From a virus, in the IMG/VR virus record IMGVR_UViG_3300034418_012856, positions 19,838 through 83,837 of that record: 64,000 nucleotides of DNA. One strand, written 5' to 3'. The notes beneath the pieces are model-generated. The model was not told the DNA's origin and did no database searches. It was given only the letters and a program-made list of their open reading frames with translations. The translations under genes were made by a program, and so were the position numbers. Positions 1 through 8,179 of this stretch are shown piece after piece (the first letter of the stretch is position 1; each line of letters begins with the position of its first letter).

Positions 1-1
1 C

Positions 2-649
2 GACAGGGAATATTGGGCAAATAGAAAAGCTCAGGAAAGAGGTGTCGATGTTTCTGTTGTAAAGGAAGAATGGCAACAAAAGGCAAATGTTGCTAATGTT
101 TTAGGTACAGCGGTCCATAAATGGATAGAGGATTATTGGACTGGATTAAATCCGGAAACACCGGAAGACCCTGAAGTCAGAAGTAGGGTAGAAAAATTTT
201 TAGCATTGAAGGATGAAAGGTTCCGGGATCTTGTTCCCTTAGAATCTGAGCTTAAGGTTTTTTCTAAAAAGTGGAGATTAGCTGGAACCGTGGATCAACC
301 CTTTCTTATGTGGGACAAGAAAGAAAATAAGCTTTTGTTCCTCATCGGTGATTGGAAGACCAATAAGGAATTTAAGGACGATAAGCATCCAAAGGGTAGA
401 TTCAAAAAACTTTTGCATCCTTTCGCGGATCTTTATGAGAATTCTCATAATGAATATTCCATACAAATTAGCCTGTATAGGCTAATAATAGAGGAAGAAA
501 CTGGATTAGAAACCCATGGAGGTTTCCTTTGCCACATTGGACCTCAAGACAAACCTAAACTATATCCTGTAAAAGACTTACGAGAAAGACTTAAGATATA
601 TTTGCAACATAATCGGGAAGAATTCGATGTTTTCGATATCTCCGAGTGA
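2..649 (+). CDS. RecB/Cas4-type PD-(D/E)XK nuclease, 5' end outside window
   Basis: The reading frame is open from base 2, so the gene starts before the window; the ATG at 206 is internal. Seen in order: LGTAVHKWIE (the conserved His of RecB-like nucleases), an E in LESELKVF, LAGTVDQ (metal-binding Asp), IGDWKT (the D-x-K core) and QISLYRL (the Q-x3-Y motif). This set is typical of the Cas4/RecB branch of the PD-(D/E)XK superfamily, which cuts or resects DNA with a divalent metal. In a T4-like genome it probably acts in recombination or DNA degradation; which of these is inference. The missing N-terminus could carry further domains. Confidence 0.82.
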   Translation, partial: DREYWANRKAQERGVDVSVVKEEWQQKANVANVLGTAVHKWIEDYWTGLNPETPEDPEVRSRVEKFLALKDERFRDLVPLESELKVFSKKWRLAGTVDQPFLMWDKKENKLLFLIGDWKTNKEFKDDKHPKGRFKKLLHPFADLYENSHNEYSIQISLYRLIIEEETGLETHGGFLCHIGPQDKPKLYPVKDLRERLKIYLQHNREEFDVFDISE

Positions 650-690
650 AACATTACTGTTTAAATAACTAAAAAATAAAAAGAAATCAA

Positions 691-1212
691 ATGGCAAAGT
701 CAAAAAAACAAACACAGCCAAAAGTAGTAGAACTAGATGCTGACCAACTTGCAGATTCAGTAGGTGAAGAAGCTCTTTCCCGTTTAAATGAGGGAAGGAT
801 TAAAGCTGCTGAGGAAAACCTAGAAAATGCAAAAAAGAGAGTAGCTACCAAAGTTTATGCAGTCCAGTTTGAATCAATGTATCACATAGATAGATTTATC
901 AGTTTTATGGAAAATGAGGCAGAATGGAAAGAAAAGGAGTCTCTTGGCGTTATTGAAATTTGTAAGGTTTTGGATAATCTAAAATCTGATGGCATTAAGA
1001 ACAATATACTTTACCTACAAGCTTTGCCTTTAGAAGCAAGTCACTATTTTATATCTAAGCAAAGTGGTAAAGGACTTAAAGAAGCTAAGGAATTTATTTC
1101 CCTTTTGAAGCCTTTTGAACAAGGCCTGGAATCTGCAAAAGCTGATGCAAGAGAGATTCAGGATTTAGAAAAAGAACTCGCCGCAGCTCAACAGGGGCTT
1201 GAATTAGCCTAG
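691..1212 (+). CDS. Hypothetical protein with helical ends
   Basis: Unrecognised protein of 173 residues. It starts with a Lys-rich segment (MAKSKKQ), has a charged helical stretch at about 25-55 and ends in an Ala/Glu/Gln-rich helix (about 140-170) that could form a coiled coil. The central part (YAVQFESMYHIDRFISFM) looks globular. The ATG follows an A-rich leader (aaaaaataaaaagaaatcaa) without a Shine-Dalgarno sequence. It is followed by a good terminator, so it closes the transcription unit that includes the upstream nuclease. Confidence 0.6.
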   Translation: MAKSKKQTQPKVVELDADQLADSVGEEALSRLNEGRIKAAEENLENAKKRVATKVYAVQFESMYHIDRFISFMENEAEWKEKESLGVIEICKVLDNLKSDGIKNNILYLQALPLEASHYFISKQSGKGLKEAKEFISLLKPFEQGLESAKADAREIQDLEKELAAAQQGLELA

Positions 1213-1237
1213 AGCACACTATACAAAACCATTATCT

Positions 1238-1271
1238 AAAATAGGCCTTGAGTGATCTAGGCCTATTTTTT
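1238..1271 (+). terminator. Rho-independent terminator
   Basis: The inverted repeat AAAATAGGCCT / AGGCCTATTTT encloses a loop of about 10 nt and ends in a T run. It lies 26 nt after the stop of the preceding gene and directly before a late-promoter-like octamer, marking a transcription unit boundary. Confidence 0.85.
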
Positions 1272-1292
1272 AGTGTATATGGATTTAGGTTA

Positions 1293-1300
1293 GATATATA
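1293..1300 (+). promoter_or_regulatory. Putative late promoter GATATATA
   Basis: GATATATA lies 32 nt upstream of the ATG at 1325 and just after the terminator. The same octamer recurs at near-constant distance before other transcription units in this window. By analogy with the T4 late promoter (TATAAATA at -10) it is probably read by the gp55 homologue at 6697. Confidence 0.7.
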
Positions 1301-1324
1301 GTAAAACTAAAATTGTAAATAATC

Positions 1325-1618
1325 ATGGTACAAAAGATTAAAGACAACTTCCAATTCATAGTATTAGGATTCCTAGTATTGGTTTTTTTCAGACAGTGCG
1401 GGGTAAACAGAGACATCGACCGTATTGAAAAGGAGCTCAAAGCATCCAACACAGAATTAAATACCAAACTTGACTCGATCAACACCCTTACAAAGGCTGA
1501 GATCAGACATGAGATGAATCAGGTAATGTTCCAGTTCCTTATTTATGAGGATGATTTTGATAAGAAGAGAATATCTCTTTCGGAGATAAAAAATAAGATA
1601 GAAGCAAGTGAAGAATAA
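1325..1618 (+). CDS. Small single-pass membrane protein
   Basis: 97 residues. One hydrophobic segment at about 10-23 (FIVLGFLVLVFF) is followed by a charged, helical tail (about 30-97) with coiled-coil character (DRIEKELKASNTELNTKLD). This suggests a type II or N-anchored inner-membrane protein with a cytoplasmic or periplasmic coiled coil. That arrangement resembles spanins and holin-associated proteins, but no family signature was seen and no lysis gene is adjacent. It is first behind a putative late promoter and overlaps the next membrane protein, so the two are probably co-expressed. Confidence 0.6.
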   Translation: MVQKIKDNFQFIVLGFLVLVFFRQCGVNRDIDRIEKELKASNTELNTKLDSINTLTKAEIRHEMNQVMFQFLIYEDDFDKKRISLSEIKNKIEASEE

Positions 1619-2414
1619 ATCAAAACTGGTAAACGGATTTATCATAAGCACCTTCGTGTCTCTGTATTTGATGGTGTCTGTGATCTCCACTATCCACGTA
1701 ATTGAATTTTTCGAGCTTTCTAACCCTTCTTGGTTAGCAATTTCTCTTGCAGTAGCTTTTGAAGTTGGTGCAGCAGCATCCCTGGCTTCCCTAATTGCAA
1801 TGGAAAAAATGAATAAGTCACTCGTATGGTTTCTATTTATTTTATTAACTGCAATGCAAGCTATGGGTAATACTTATTATGCCTTTGTAAATCTTGGTGA
1901 CTATACCTCTTGGTCCGAGCTCTTCGGTATAATTGAGGAAGAGGAAATATTCCAAAAAAGAATATTATCTATAGTCTCTGGAGCAATCTTACCAATTGTA
2001 GCTTTAGGATTTATTAAGTCACTTGTTGACTACATTAAACCTGAAGATGATAAGATAGAAACCAAAGAGGATGCCGAAGAGGATTTAGAAGAAATCGATT
2101 CGTCAGAAAAAGATGAAGAGGAGGATTTAGAGAATCTCGAAGAATATCAGGACATAAGCGAGCCGCTTATTTACGACTCACATTGGAATGATATTAGTAT
2201 TCCTGATAAGGATCTTTCCGTGGATAATTTACCAGAACAGGTTGATGAAGGTGATTTAGTAGATGCTGGTCAAAGTGATTCTGAAACCTCAGAAGATGAA
2301 AAAAAACCAATATCAGAGGATAAAATTGAGATTGTAAACGTCAACTCAAATAAGAATAATCTTAGGAGAGTAGAAATGCCTACAGACCCTGATATAAATC
2401 CAACTAGGCTTTAA
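1608..2414 (+). CDS. Four-TM membrane protein with acidic C-terminal tail
   Basis: 268 residues from a GTG at 1608 that overlaps the stop of the previous gene. Four hydrophobic segments are visible at about 8-30, 42-66, 72-92 and 118-140. Residues from about 145 onward form a long, strongly acidic, probably disordered tail rich in Glu, Asp and Ser, ending in a short basic patch (NKNNLRRVEMP). The fold is not recognised. The overlap with the preceding small membrane protein suggests a two-component membrane complex, possibly a holin-like or superinfection-related function; that is only inference. Confidence 0.6.
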   Translation: MKNKSKLVNGFIISTFVSLYLMVSVISTIHVIEFFELSNPSWLAISLAVAFEVGAAASLASLIAMEKMNKSLVWFLFILLTAMQAMGNTYYAFVNLGDYTSWSELFGIIEEEEIFQKRILSIVSGAILPIVALGFIKSLVDYIKPEDDKIETKEDAEEDLEEIDSSEKDEEEDLENLEEYQDISEPLIYDSHWNDISIPDKDLSVDNLPEQVDEGDLVDAGQSDSETSEDEKKPISEDKIEIVNVNSNKNNLRRVEMPTDPDINPTRL

Positions 2415-2416
2415 TA

Positions 2417-3091
2417 ATGAGCGAAAACACTGGAGATAGCTTTGAAATAATTGGAGGAGGATCTAGCAACGGCGGAACTGGATCAGGTACTCCTTTTGGG
2501 TATGGTAACAGTAACCCGGCTTTAACTACTGGTCAATCTGGACCATGGAATACCGAATATACGTTAATAGCAAACGACCCAGGATCTTTAAGGAGAGTAA
2601 ATCTTACTTTTTCAAACTATAACGATCCACACGAGGTTAGGATATTTCAAACCTCTCTTAACGTCACATACCAGGCTGATATAGAGGAAAAATTAGATTT
2701 ATCTGAATACTTTCACCCACTCCAGTCTTTTTCAAGCTACCAAAAGCAAACCTTTGTAATTTCTCCGGACTCCTCGATTAATCTGGACCCAGGTGATTTT
2801 GACACAACTTTAGGTGAGGTTAGTTTACTTATGGCAAGAGCACATTATAATGCTGATGCTGTAGAAGAACAAAGACTACTGTATTGGCATTATAATTCTG
2901 GTTTAAGATACATTATGTCAGATATGATGATGCTTACTGGTCAGGTTAAACCTGATGCTTCCTGGAAAGGATGGCAAACCTTACCAGATTTAGATGTGCA
3001 AGTTGGTTACACCGGTGCAGCAACCGGGGGTTTTGTTTTTTCAAATCCAACTGAATATCCGGTTAAACTAACAATATTAACTGCAAGCTAA
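2417..3091 (+). CDS. Putative virion protein, paralogue of the next gene
   Basis: 224 residues. The N-terminal 45 residues are Gly/Ser/Asn-rich and low complexity (IIGGGSSNGGTGSGTP), and the rest is beta-rich. The C-terminal about 75 residues align by eye with the C-terminus of the next protein: LLYWHY...MMMLTG...GW...GGFVFSNP...VKLTI. The Gly-rich start and beta-rich body resemble small fiber, collar or head-decoration proteins, but no family is recognised. The ATG sits 2 nt after the previous stop, and the stop overlaps the next ATG (TAATG), so translation is coupled. Confidence 0.6.
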   Translation: MSENTGDSFEIIGGGSSNGGTGSGTPFGYGNSNPALTTGQSGPWNTEYTLIANDPGSLRRVNLTFSNYNDPHEVRIFQTSLNVTYQADIEEKLDLSEYFHPLQSFSSYQKQTFVISPDSSINLDPGDFDTTLGEVSLLMARAHYNADAVEEQRLLYWHYNSGLRYIMSDMMMLTGQVKPDASWKGWQTLPDLDVQVGYTGAATGGFVFSNPTEYPVKLTILTAS

Positions 3092-3636
3092 TGGCAACTA
3101 GACCTATTATATGTCCACCACAACCTATAGATGGATTTCTTTTTAGAAAGGATAAATTTGTATTGGAGGAGGATTACAACATCACAAACTTCTTTGATTT
3201 CAGTGATCTCCAGGATGAGGTTATTTCTTATTCGAGATTAAGAGTGACATTGAAAAGAAATAAGAGCGTGAAAATTAGCCAGACTGATATAGGTGATGAG
3301 AATGGGTTTGTTAAATGGGTAGCTGTTAAGGTTAAATACCCAGCACCTAAAAATCCTATACTCTACGGTTCACAAACACCAATCATACCTGGAGTACCTA
3401 CTCCTACTAATGGAACACCACAAGTTAAAAAATACATCTATTGGACATACAGGGGAAATACCTACAATGTTGGTGAGATGATGATTTTAACTGGTAGTAA
3501 ATTGGGATCAACTGATTCCGAAAAAACTGGATGGAATCTTAGCGAAGATTTCTTACCTTATGAAGATGGAGGTATAACCTTCAGCAACCCACACACCGAT
3601 ATTGACGTAAAGCTTGAAATTATAATAGCTAGATAA
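3091..3636 (+). CDS. Putative virion protein, paralogue of the previous gene
   Basis: 181 residues beginning in a TAATG overlap with the gene before. The N-terminal half (KDKFVLEEDYNITNFFDFSD) differs from the paralogue. The C-terminal half shares its pattern: IYWTYRG...EMMILTG...GW...GGITFSNP...VKLEI. The pair probably arose by duplication and may form a hetero-oligomer or two alternative versions of one structural part. Function unknown; a beta-sandwich surface protein is the best guess from the sequence pattern. Confidence 0.6.
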   Translation: MATRPIICPPQPIDGFLFRKDKFVLEEDYNITNFFDFSDLQDEVISYSRLRVTLKRNKSVKISQTDIGDENGFVKWVAVKVKYPAPKNPILYGSQTPIIPGVPTPTNGTPQVKKYIYWTYRGNTYNVGEMMILTGSKLGSTDSEKTGWNLSEDFLPYEDGGITFSNPHTDIDVKLEIIIAR

Positions 3637-3699
3637 TTTTTTCTAAAATTTTGACTTTAGTTGGAATATATAATGGAAAAGTTTCAATATCGCAGGTGT

Positions 3700-3707
3700 G
3701 ATATATA
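3700..3707 (+). promoter_or_regulatory. Putative late promoter GATATATA
   Basis: GATATATA lies 31 nt before the ATG at 3731. A second, weaker match (AATATATA) is at 3665-3672. This site argues against the GTG at 3698 as the start of the next gene, because that codon would lie inside the promoter. Confidence 0.68.
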
Positions 3708-3730
3708 GAAAGCAAAAAAACACAAGTAGA

Positions 3731-6466
3731 ATGGACTTACTTAATCAATTAAAAACTCTTAGGGAAACAACCACTAACCCTGAAGTTAAATCTATTTGCG
3801 AATCTCATATTAATAAAATACAAAACGGGGAGAACGTAAATGAATCCGCAGTCCTTGAATCTGTTGATCAGGTTGTGAAGGAAAGCGAAGGCGAAAGCGC
3901 TGTGAATCCTATGGAGATGATCAGACAACAAGAAATTGAAAGATCTAAATCTGCAGCTCAGAGATTAATGGAATCTTGGGGAGGCATTGGATCATCAACT
4001 TCAAGAAATTCCGGATCCTATGTAGATGCTGAAAAGAAAGAGATCGATAACGAAGTTAATAACATCTCCGAAAGCTTAAAAGAAGTTGCTGAGAAAGACC
4101 CAGCAGCAAAGGCTTTTGTTGACTCACAAACAGTAAATAACTTAGGAGTTTATGAGTCTATTCTTTCTCTTAAGGGCACTGGAATTTACGAGCACCCTAA
4201 CGTTAAGATCCTTTGTGAAAAATATACACACCTACTGAAAAGCAATAACGTCCCTGAATATCTAGTTGCTGAATCTTTTGTACAGGAACTTCAGAACTTT
4301 AACTGGGACAATAAGATTAAGTCTGCAGTAGAATCTATTAGTGAAAAAGTCCAATCACACCTACCTGAAATTGAGGTATCTAAAGCTCTTTACTCGATCG
4401 AGAAAAGCGCTGGTGCTGATTTCTACTCACCAGTAACTGAGTCTTTGAATAAGTGGTTAATTTCAGAGAACAAATCAGTTGCTCTACTTTCTAAGGAGCT
4501 ATCAAGGTGGTCTTTTAACCCAACGGTTAGAAATCTTGTTAATTCACTTTCTTTGATGGAGTCATCAGAAAGTAAATTAAGTATTCCAGTTAATAACGGA
4601 AATTCTTCAGTTAAGAAAGTTTACTCTCCGGTACATGTAAGTGGCGGTAAAACCGTGTTTACCATTGGTAATAATGTCTTTGAAGGAAACTCTGAAGGAA
4701 TTAAGAGGCTTAATAGAGCAGAATTTGAAGCTCTTCCAGCATCTTTTAGATCTTTATTAGAATCTTTCTATTCTCCTATGGTTAAGATTAACGAAAATGG
4801 TCTTAGCTTCTATGTTGGAAACAGCAGCTTTAAGCTTGTTGAAGAAAACGATTCAGTTTCTATCTACTCGAAAGAAACAAAGATCAACTTCAGTGACCTT
4901 AATCAACTTGCTAAGCAAGTAGCTTTGGAGATTTCTGGTAGCTTAGGAGTTAATGAAGCTAAAGCGGTTTCAGATCTTATTAATTTATATGAGAATTTCG
5001 AAAATATCGTTGAGTTGGATTTTGCTAAGAGATTGGAATCAAAGGTATTTGAAGGTGTATCTGTAAACCTTATTAAATGGAACTCAAACCTTTACCTTAA
5101 CAGGATAAACGAGGGAATGAATGAGAATTCTCTATTTAAGGTTAACGGATCACAAGCTACCAACATGGTTAAGGATTTGATGAAGTACGACATCTCTGAA
5201 GGATTAACAGAATTTTTGGATGGCGAGAACAGAATCAAGTCTATTATGCTTAACGATAGAAAGCAAATCATTGATAACATTTCTATTGTCGAGAATGAAA
5301 TCAATAAGATTTCACATGCAATGGCTACAAACCCTCTTTACGAAAACTCAAAAGAAATGCACAGAGCCAAGCACATGCTTGAGCAAGAGCTTTCTTCATT
5401 GAGGAAAAAATGGGCGGCTGTTAACGAGGAGATCGAAAAGATTGAGTCAACTGCAACAGAGGTAAACGACTTAAACGAGGACGAGAAATTTACTGTAGGC
5501 GACTACGTGAAAGTAAAAGAGTCTGGTAATACTGGTAAGGTAATTTCAGTCGATAGCACTTCTGGATCTTATACAGTTCTTATGGACAACGGAAGAACTG
5601 GTGATTTCAGAATGGACGAGATCGTTGATATCGAAGAGGCATTAAAATCTGCTGGTGAAGAAAACCAAGAAGCAGACGAGACTCAAGAAGAAATCAAGGA
5701 GCAAGAAATGGCAGTAGCTCCTGAAAAACAAACTGAATCTGCAAAAGATAAAACTCCTGCTGCTACACTTAAGGCTAATACTTCTGCAGCTCCTTCTGCT
5801 AAGGATCAAGAAGATGCTGGTAAAAAAGACATCGAAAAGGAAGATCATGCTAATTTAGAGGAAGCTCCAGAAGGTAGCGAGAAGGAAACCAAATATGACA
5901 TAAAGTTAAAAGATTCTTTGGTTGACAAAATGGGATACAACGTGAATGAAAATTCTGAAGACGTTGAGTCTACTGAATCTGAAATGGCTGAGGCTCCTGC
6001 TGACGGTAACACTGAGTTATCCGAAAGAGACGTTGAAAACACGGATCAAAACCTAGCAGAAGCACCAGGTGGAAGAGATCATGCAGATTACGATGTAAAA
6101 GCTGCTCATGCAGAGGAGAATAATCCTGACATGGTTAAAACAGACCCTGAAATGGCTTCAGCTCCTGGTGATGGCACAGATAAAGAAATGCATCACGAGG
6201 TTGGTAAAGAAATGGGATACAATCTTGATGAAGCCAACGACGTTGAAAAGACAGATCAACAACTTGCAGTAGCACCAGGTGGTGAGCACAAAGCAGAATA
6301 TGATGTTGAAGTTGCTAAAGCTGAAAAGGCAGTAGCGGATGTCATGAAGACAAACCAAGAATTGGCTGAAGCTCCTGCAGCAGGAACTGAAGCTGAAACT
6401 GATGTTGAGGTAAACCCAGAAATGGGATATAACATTGACGAAAGCGAAGAGTCAAAAAAAAACTAA
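3731..6466 (+). CDS. Large head- or virion-associated protein with KOW-like domain and AP-repeat tail
   Basis: 911 residues, taking the ATG at 3731 (MDLLNQLKTL) rather than the in-frame GTG at 3698, which overlaps the promoter. The first 560 residues are helical and not recognised. A small beta module at about 586-636 (FTVGDYVKVKESGNTGKVIS...YTVLMDNGR) resembles a KOW/SH3-like barrel. The C-terminal 230 residues are acidic repeats: [ML]-A-x-A-P occurs about six times and MGYN-x-x-E three times, as in MAEAPADG, LAEAPGGR and MASAPGDG. Many L/V-x-E sites suit cleavage by the prohead protease, so an internal head protein is plausible. It ends at a run of nine A, discussed separately. Confidence 0.65.
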   Translation: MDLLNQLKTLRETTTNPEVKSICESHINKIQNGENVNESAVLESVDQVVKESEGESAVNPMEMIRQQEIERSKSAAQRLMESWGGIGSSTSRNSGSYVDAEKKEIDNEVNNISESLKEVAEKDPAAKAFVDSQTVNNLGVYESILSLKGTGIYEHPNVKILCEKYTHLLKSNNVPEYLVAESFVQELQNFNWDNKIKSAVESISEKVQSHLPEIEVSKALYSIEKSAGADFYSPVTESLNKWLISENKSVALLSKELSRWSFNPTVRNLVNSLSLMESSESKLSIPVNNGNSSVKKVYSPVHVSGGKTVFTIGNNVFEGNSEGIKRLNRAEFEALPASFRSLLESFYSPMVKINENGLSFYVGNSSFKLVEENDSVSIYSKETKINFSDLNQLAKQVALEISGSLGVNEAKAVSDLINLYENFENIVELDFAKRLESKVFEGVSVNLIKWNSNLYLNRINEGMNENSLFKVNGSQATNMVKDLMKYDISEGLTEFLDGENRIKSIMLNDRKQIIDNISIVENEINKISHAMATNPLYENSKEMHRAKHMLEQELSSLRKKWAAVNEEIEKIESTATEVNDLNEDEKFTVGDYVKVKESGNTGKVISVDSTSGSYTVLMDNGRTGDFRMDEIVDIEEALKSAGEENQEADETQEEIKEQEMAVAPEKQTESAKDKTPAATLKANTSAAPSAKDQEDAGKKDIEKEDHANLEEAPEGSEKETKYDIKLKDSLVDKMGYNVNENSEDVESTESEMAEAPADGNTELSERDVENTDQNLAEAPGGRDHADYDVKAAHAEENNPDMVKTDPEMASAPGDGTDKEMHHEVGKEMGYNLDEANDVEKTDQQLAVAPGGEHKAEYDVEVAKAEKAVADVMKTNQELAEAPAAGTEAETDVEVNPEMGYNIDESEESKKN

Positions 6467-6642
6467 GAAAAATACTTAGTAAAGTTTGGGCTTTTGCTCC
6501 AACGGGAAAGGATCAGTCTGAAACACCAGAGCCTTTCGTCGATGAGATAAAAGATAAAATGAGCGTCGCCCCAGATGGAAAAGAACCAACTGGAGACACG
6601 CTCATTTCTTCTGAAGATGGATCTGAAGAGGATAAGGTCTAG
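6454..6642 (+). other. Putative -1 frameshift site with 59-codon extension
   Basis: The run of nine A at 6454-6462 plus C6463 contains two overlapping slippery heptamers in the correct phase, A AAA AAA (6454-6460) and A AAA AAC (6457-6463), three codons before the zero-frame TAA. The -1 frame is then open for 59 codons to TAG at 6640-6642. Its product continues the AP repeats of the upstream tail (FAPTGKD, MSVAPDGK) and keeps the same acidic composition. Either programmed frameshifting makes a longer minor form, or the homopolymer length is miscounted and the true gene simply runs to 6642. Confidence 0.6.
6559..6605 (+). other. Inverted repeat, possible hairpin
   Basis: ATGAGCGT (6559-6566) pairs perfectly with ACGCTCAT (6598-6605), and an inner CCAG/CTGG can also pair. 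A short pyrimidine run (TTCTT) follows. It lies inside the -1 frame extension and before the gp55 gene. It may be a weak terminator or an mRNA structure; it is about 95 nt past the slippery run, so a direct role in frameshifting is doubtful. Confidence 0.4.
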
Positions 6643-6696
6643 GCCGAAACTAACCTCGAGGTTTAAACTAAAAATAATATAAGTATTAATAAGGTT

Positions 6697-7056
6697 ATGG
6701 CAAAGGCTTATGTAAAAAATAAAGACCTGTTGGCTGCTATTCTAGAGTCAAAGGAAAAAGGTGAGCTAACACCAGAGACCGTCGAGATGTTTGGTTTAAT
6801 GGTTCAAGGCATTTCAAAAAAGATGGCTTACCGTGACCCAGACGATAAAGCTGATTGTATGGCTTTTGCTATGGAAGACCTTTGTAAATATTGGAACAGG
6901 TTCAATCCAGAAAAGTCGAATAATCCATTTGCATATTATACACAAATTGCAAAAAATGGGTTTGCAAAGGGGTGGAAGAAAATACATCCACCAAAGGCAC
7001 CAAAAACGATTCCATTCTCTTACATAACAGGCGATGACAATACATATAATGTATAA
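6697..7056 (+). CDS. gp55: Late-transcription sigma factor, T4 gp55-like
   Basis: 119 residues, shorter than T4 gp55 (185). It matches the T4 protein along most of its length by recall: YVKNKDLLAAI (T4 YVNNKELLQAI), the region ending in GISKKM (T4 GLSKRF), DCMAFAMEDLCKYWNRFNPEKSNNPFAYYTQIAKNGF (split by similarity to T4 ADGIEASIKGLHNFD...NPHAYITQACFNAF). This is the sigma-region-2-like part that binds RNA polymerase and recognises the late -10 element. The C-terminal part that in T4 contacts the sliding clamp is short or absent. It probably directs transcription from the GATATATA sites in this window. The gp4-like gene follows after 2 nt. Confidence 0.8.
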   Translation: MAKAYVKNKDLLAAILESKEKGELTPETVEMFGLMVQGISKKMAYRDPDDKADCMAFAMEDLCKYWNRFNPEKSNNPFAYYTQIAKNGFAKGWKKIHPPKAPKTIPFSYITGDDNTYNV

Positions 7057-7058
7057 TC

Positions 7059-7544
7059 ATGCCCGATATAAAGAAAATAAAACCCAATGGGGACTATAAG
7101 TCTGGCTTATACGTTCCACAAAACCCGGACAAGTACATTGGTGACGTCCATAACATAATCTGCAGATCTTCTTGGGAATTCAGGTTTTGTCGTTATTGCG
7201 ATACTAACGACAAAATACTTAAATGGAGTTCTGAACCAATCTCTATTCCTTATTACAATCCTTTGGATAAAAAAGAACACCAATATAATGTGGACTTTTA
7301 TATGCAAGTTCTAAAGGACGATGAGCAAACTCAGGACTGGATAATAGAGGTCAAGCCAGAGAAGCACTTCAAGAAACCTATCCTTGAAGGAAATTCAACA
7401 CTCAAGAAACTTAAGTCCTACAACCATAAAATGCAGATTTGGATTACCAACCAAGCCAAGTTCAAAGCAGCACAAAGATGGGCAGATGCTAGAGGATACA
7501 AATTTGGTGTGGTTGATGAGAATTTTTTATTTAAAAGCAAGTGA
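7059..7544 (+). CDS. gp4: Head completion nuclease, T4 gp4-like
   Basis: 161 residues. The pattern VPQNPDKYIGD...IICRSSWEFRFCRYCD...WSSEPISIPYYNPLD...YNVDFYM...DWIIEVKPEKH is that of the gp4 head-completion family, which has a TnsA-like PD-(D/E)XK nuclease fold. The active-site candidates are E in SSWEF, D in VDFYM and E-x-K in IEVKP. In T4, gp4 acts on packaged heads before tail joining. The gene sits between gp55 and the portal genes and overlaps the following GTG start by 4 nt. Confidence 0.75.
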   Translation: MPDIKKIKPNGDYKSGLYVPQNPDKYIGDVHNIICRSSWEFRFCRYCDTNDKILKWSSEPISIPYYNPLDKKEHQYNVDFYMQVLKDDEQTQDWIIEVKPEKHFKKPILEGNSTLKKLKSYNHKMQIWITNQAKFKAAQRWADARGYKFGVVDENFLFKSK

Positions 7545-8146
7545 AACCTTTTGAAGAGCAAATTAAGGACCTAAGAAAGGAATCACAGTCGATTTCTAGC
7601 ATTTCTAAGGAATCGAATGATTTGTTTAAGAAAAAATATGGACCGAATGGTTCTGGGGGAAGACTAGAATTCAATGGAGATTTCATACCAGGTAAATTCT
7701 ATACCTGCGAATATAAAACGAAAACCAAGATTTCTGATAAAGTTCCCTTTATTGATAGGGAGCCCGTTTTCATCTTTTTGAAAAAAGAGAAGTTCCAATC
7801 TGGATCTATAGCGGTATCTGTAGATCTTGGTGTCATCCCTCCTGATTATAGGGGTAATATTATGGTTAAGTTGTGGAACCAGTATTATAATATATTTAAG
7901 GATAATGAGTCCTTACCATATACTTCCCAAATTCCCATACAAGGGATCAGTAGGGCATTTGATGCTTTATTAAACGGTACTGGGTGGAAAACTTCTCTTA
8001 CCGGATTTAAGCTCGATTTTATGAATAATATAAAGGTTGTGGACTATACTGATCTTGTCAGGATCCCATATCTTTCTGATTTTATGATAGAGGGACAATC
8101 CATTAATGGGATATATAGTGATTATAGATCGAAATTAAATCTCTAA
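7541..8146 (+). CDS. Unknown protein between gp4 and the portals
   Basis: 201 residues from a GTG at 7541 that overlaps the stop of gp4. A helical N-terminus of about 30 residues is followed by a beta-rich body (PGKFYTCEYKTKTK...REPVFIFLKKEKF...IAVSVDLGVIPPDYRGNIM). No motif is recognised. Its position between a head-completion nuclease and the portal suggests a role in head completion or head-tail joining, but this rests only on position. Confidence 0.5.
   Translation: MKPFEEQIKDLRKESQSISSISKESNDLFKKKYGPNGSGGRLEFNGDFIPGKFYTCEYKTKTKISDKVPFIDREPVFIFLKKEKFQSGSIAVSVDLGVIPPDYRGNIMVKLWNQYYNIFKDNESLPYTSQIPIQGISRAFDALLNGTGWKTSLTGFKLDFMNNIKVVDYTDLVRIPYLSDFMIEGQSINGIYSDYRSKLNL
8110..8117 (+). promoter_or_regulatory. 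Possible internal late promoter GATATATA before the portals
   Basis: An exact octamer lies inside the 3' end of the preceding gene, 70 nt before the portal ATG at 8180. The distance is larger than at intergenic sites (mostly 25-40 nt), so it may be chance; the portal genes otherwise have no promoter match nearby. Confidence 0.35.
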
Positions 8147-8179
8147 GATAAAGTACAAAAGACAGATCTTATTTTATAA

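Noticed and set aside
3698-3731. GTG at 3698 as start of the large gene
   Set aside because: It overlaps the putative late promoter octamer, so a transcript starting there would lack it; ATG 3731 has the better leader.
7541-8146. Assignment as T4 gp53 or gp2
   Set aside because: Gene order in T4 suggested it, but the sequence lacks LysM-like or known gp2 patterns, and a gp53-like gene is found at 44139.
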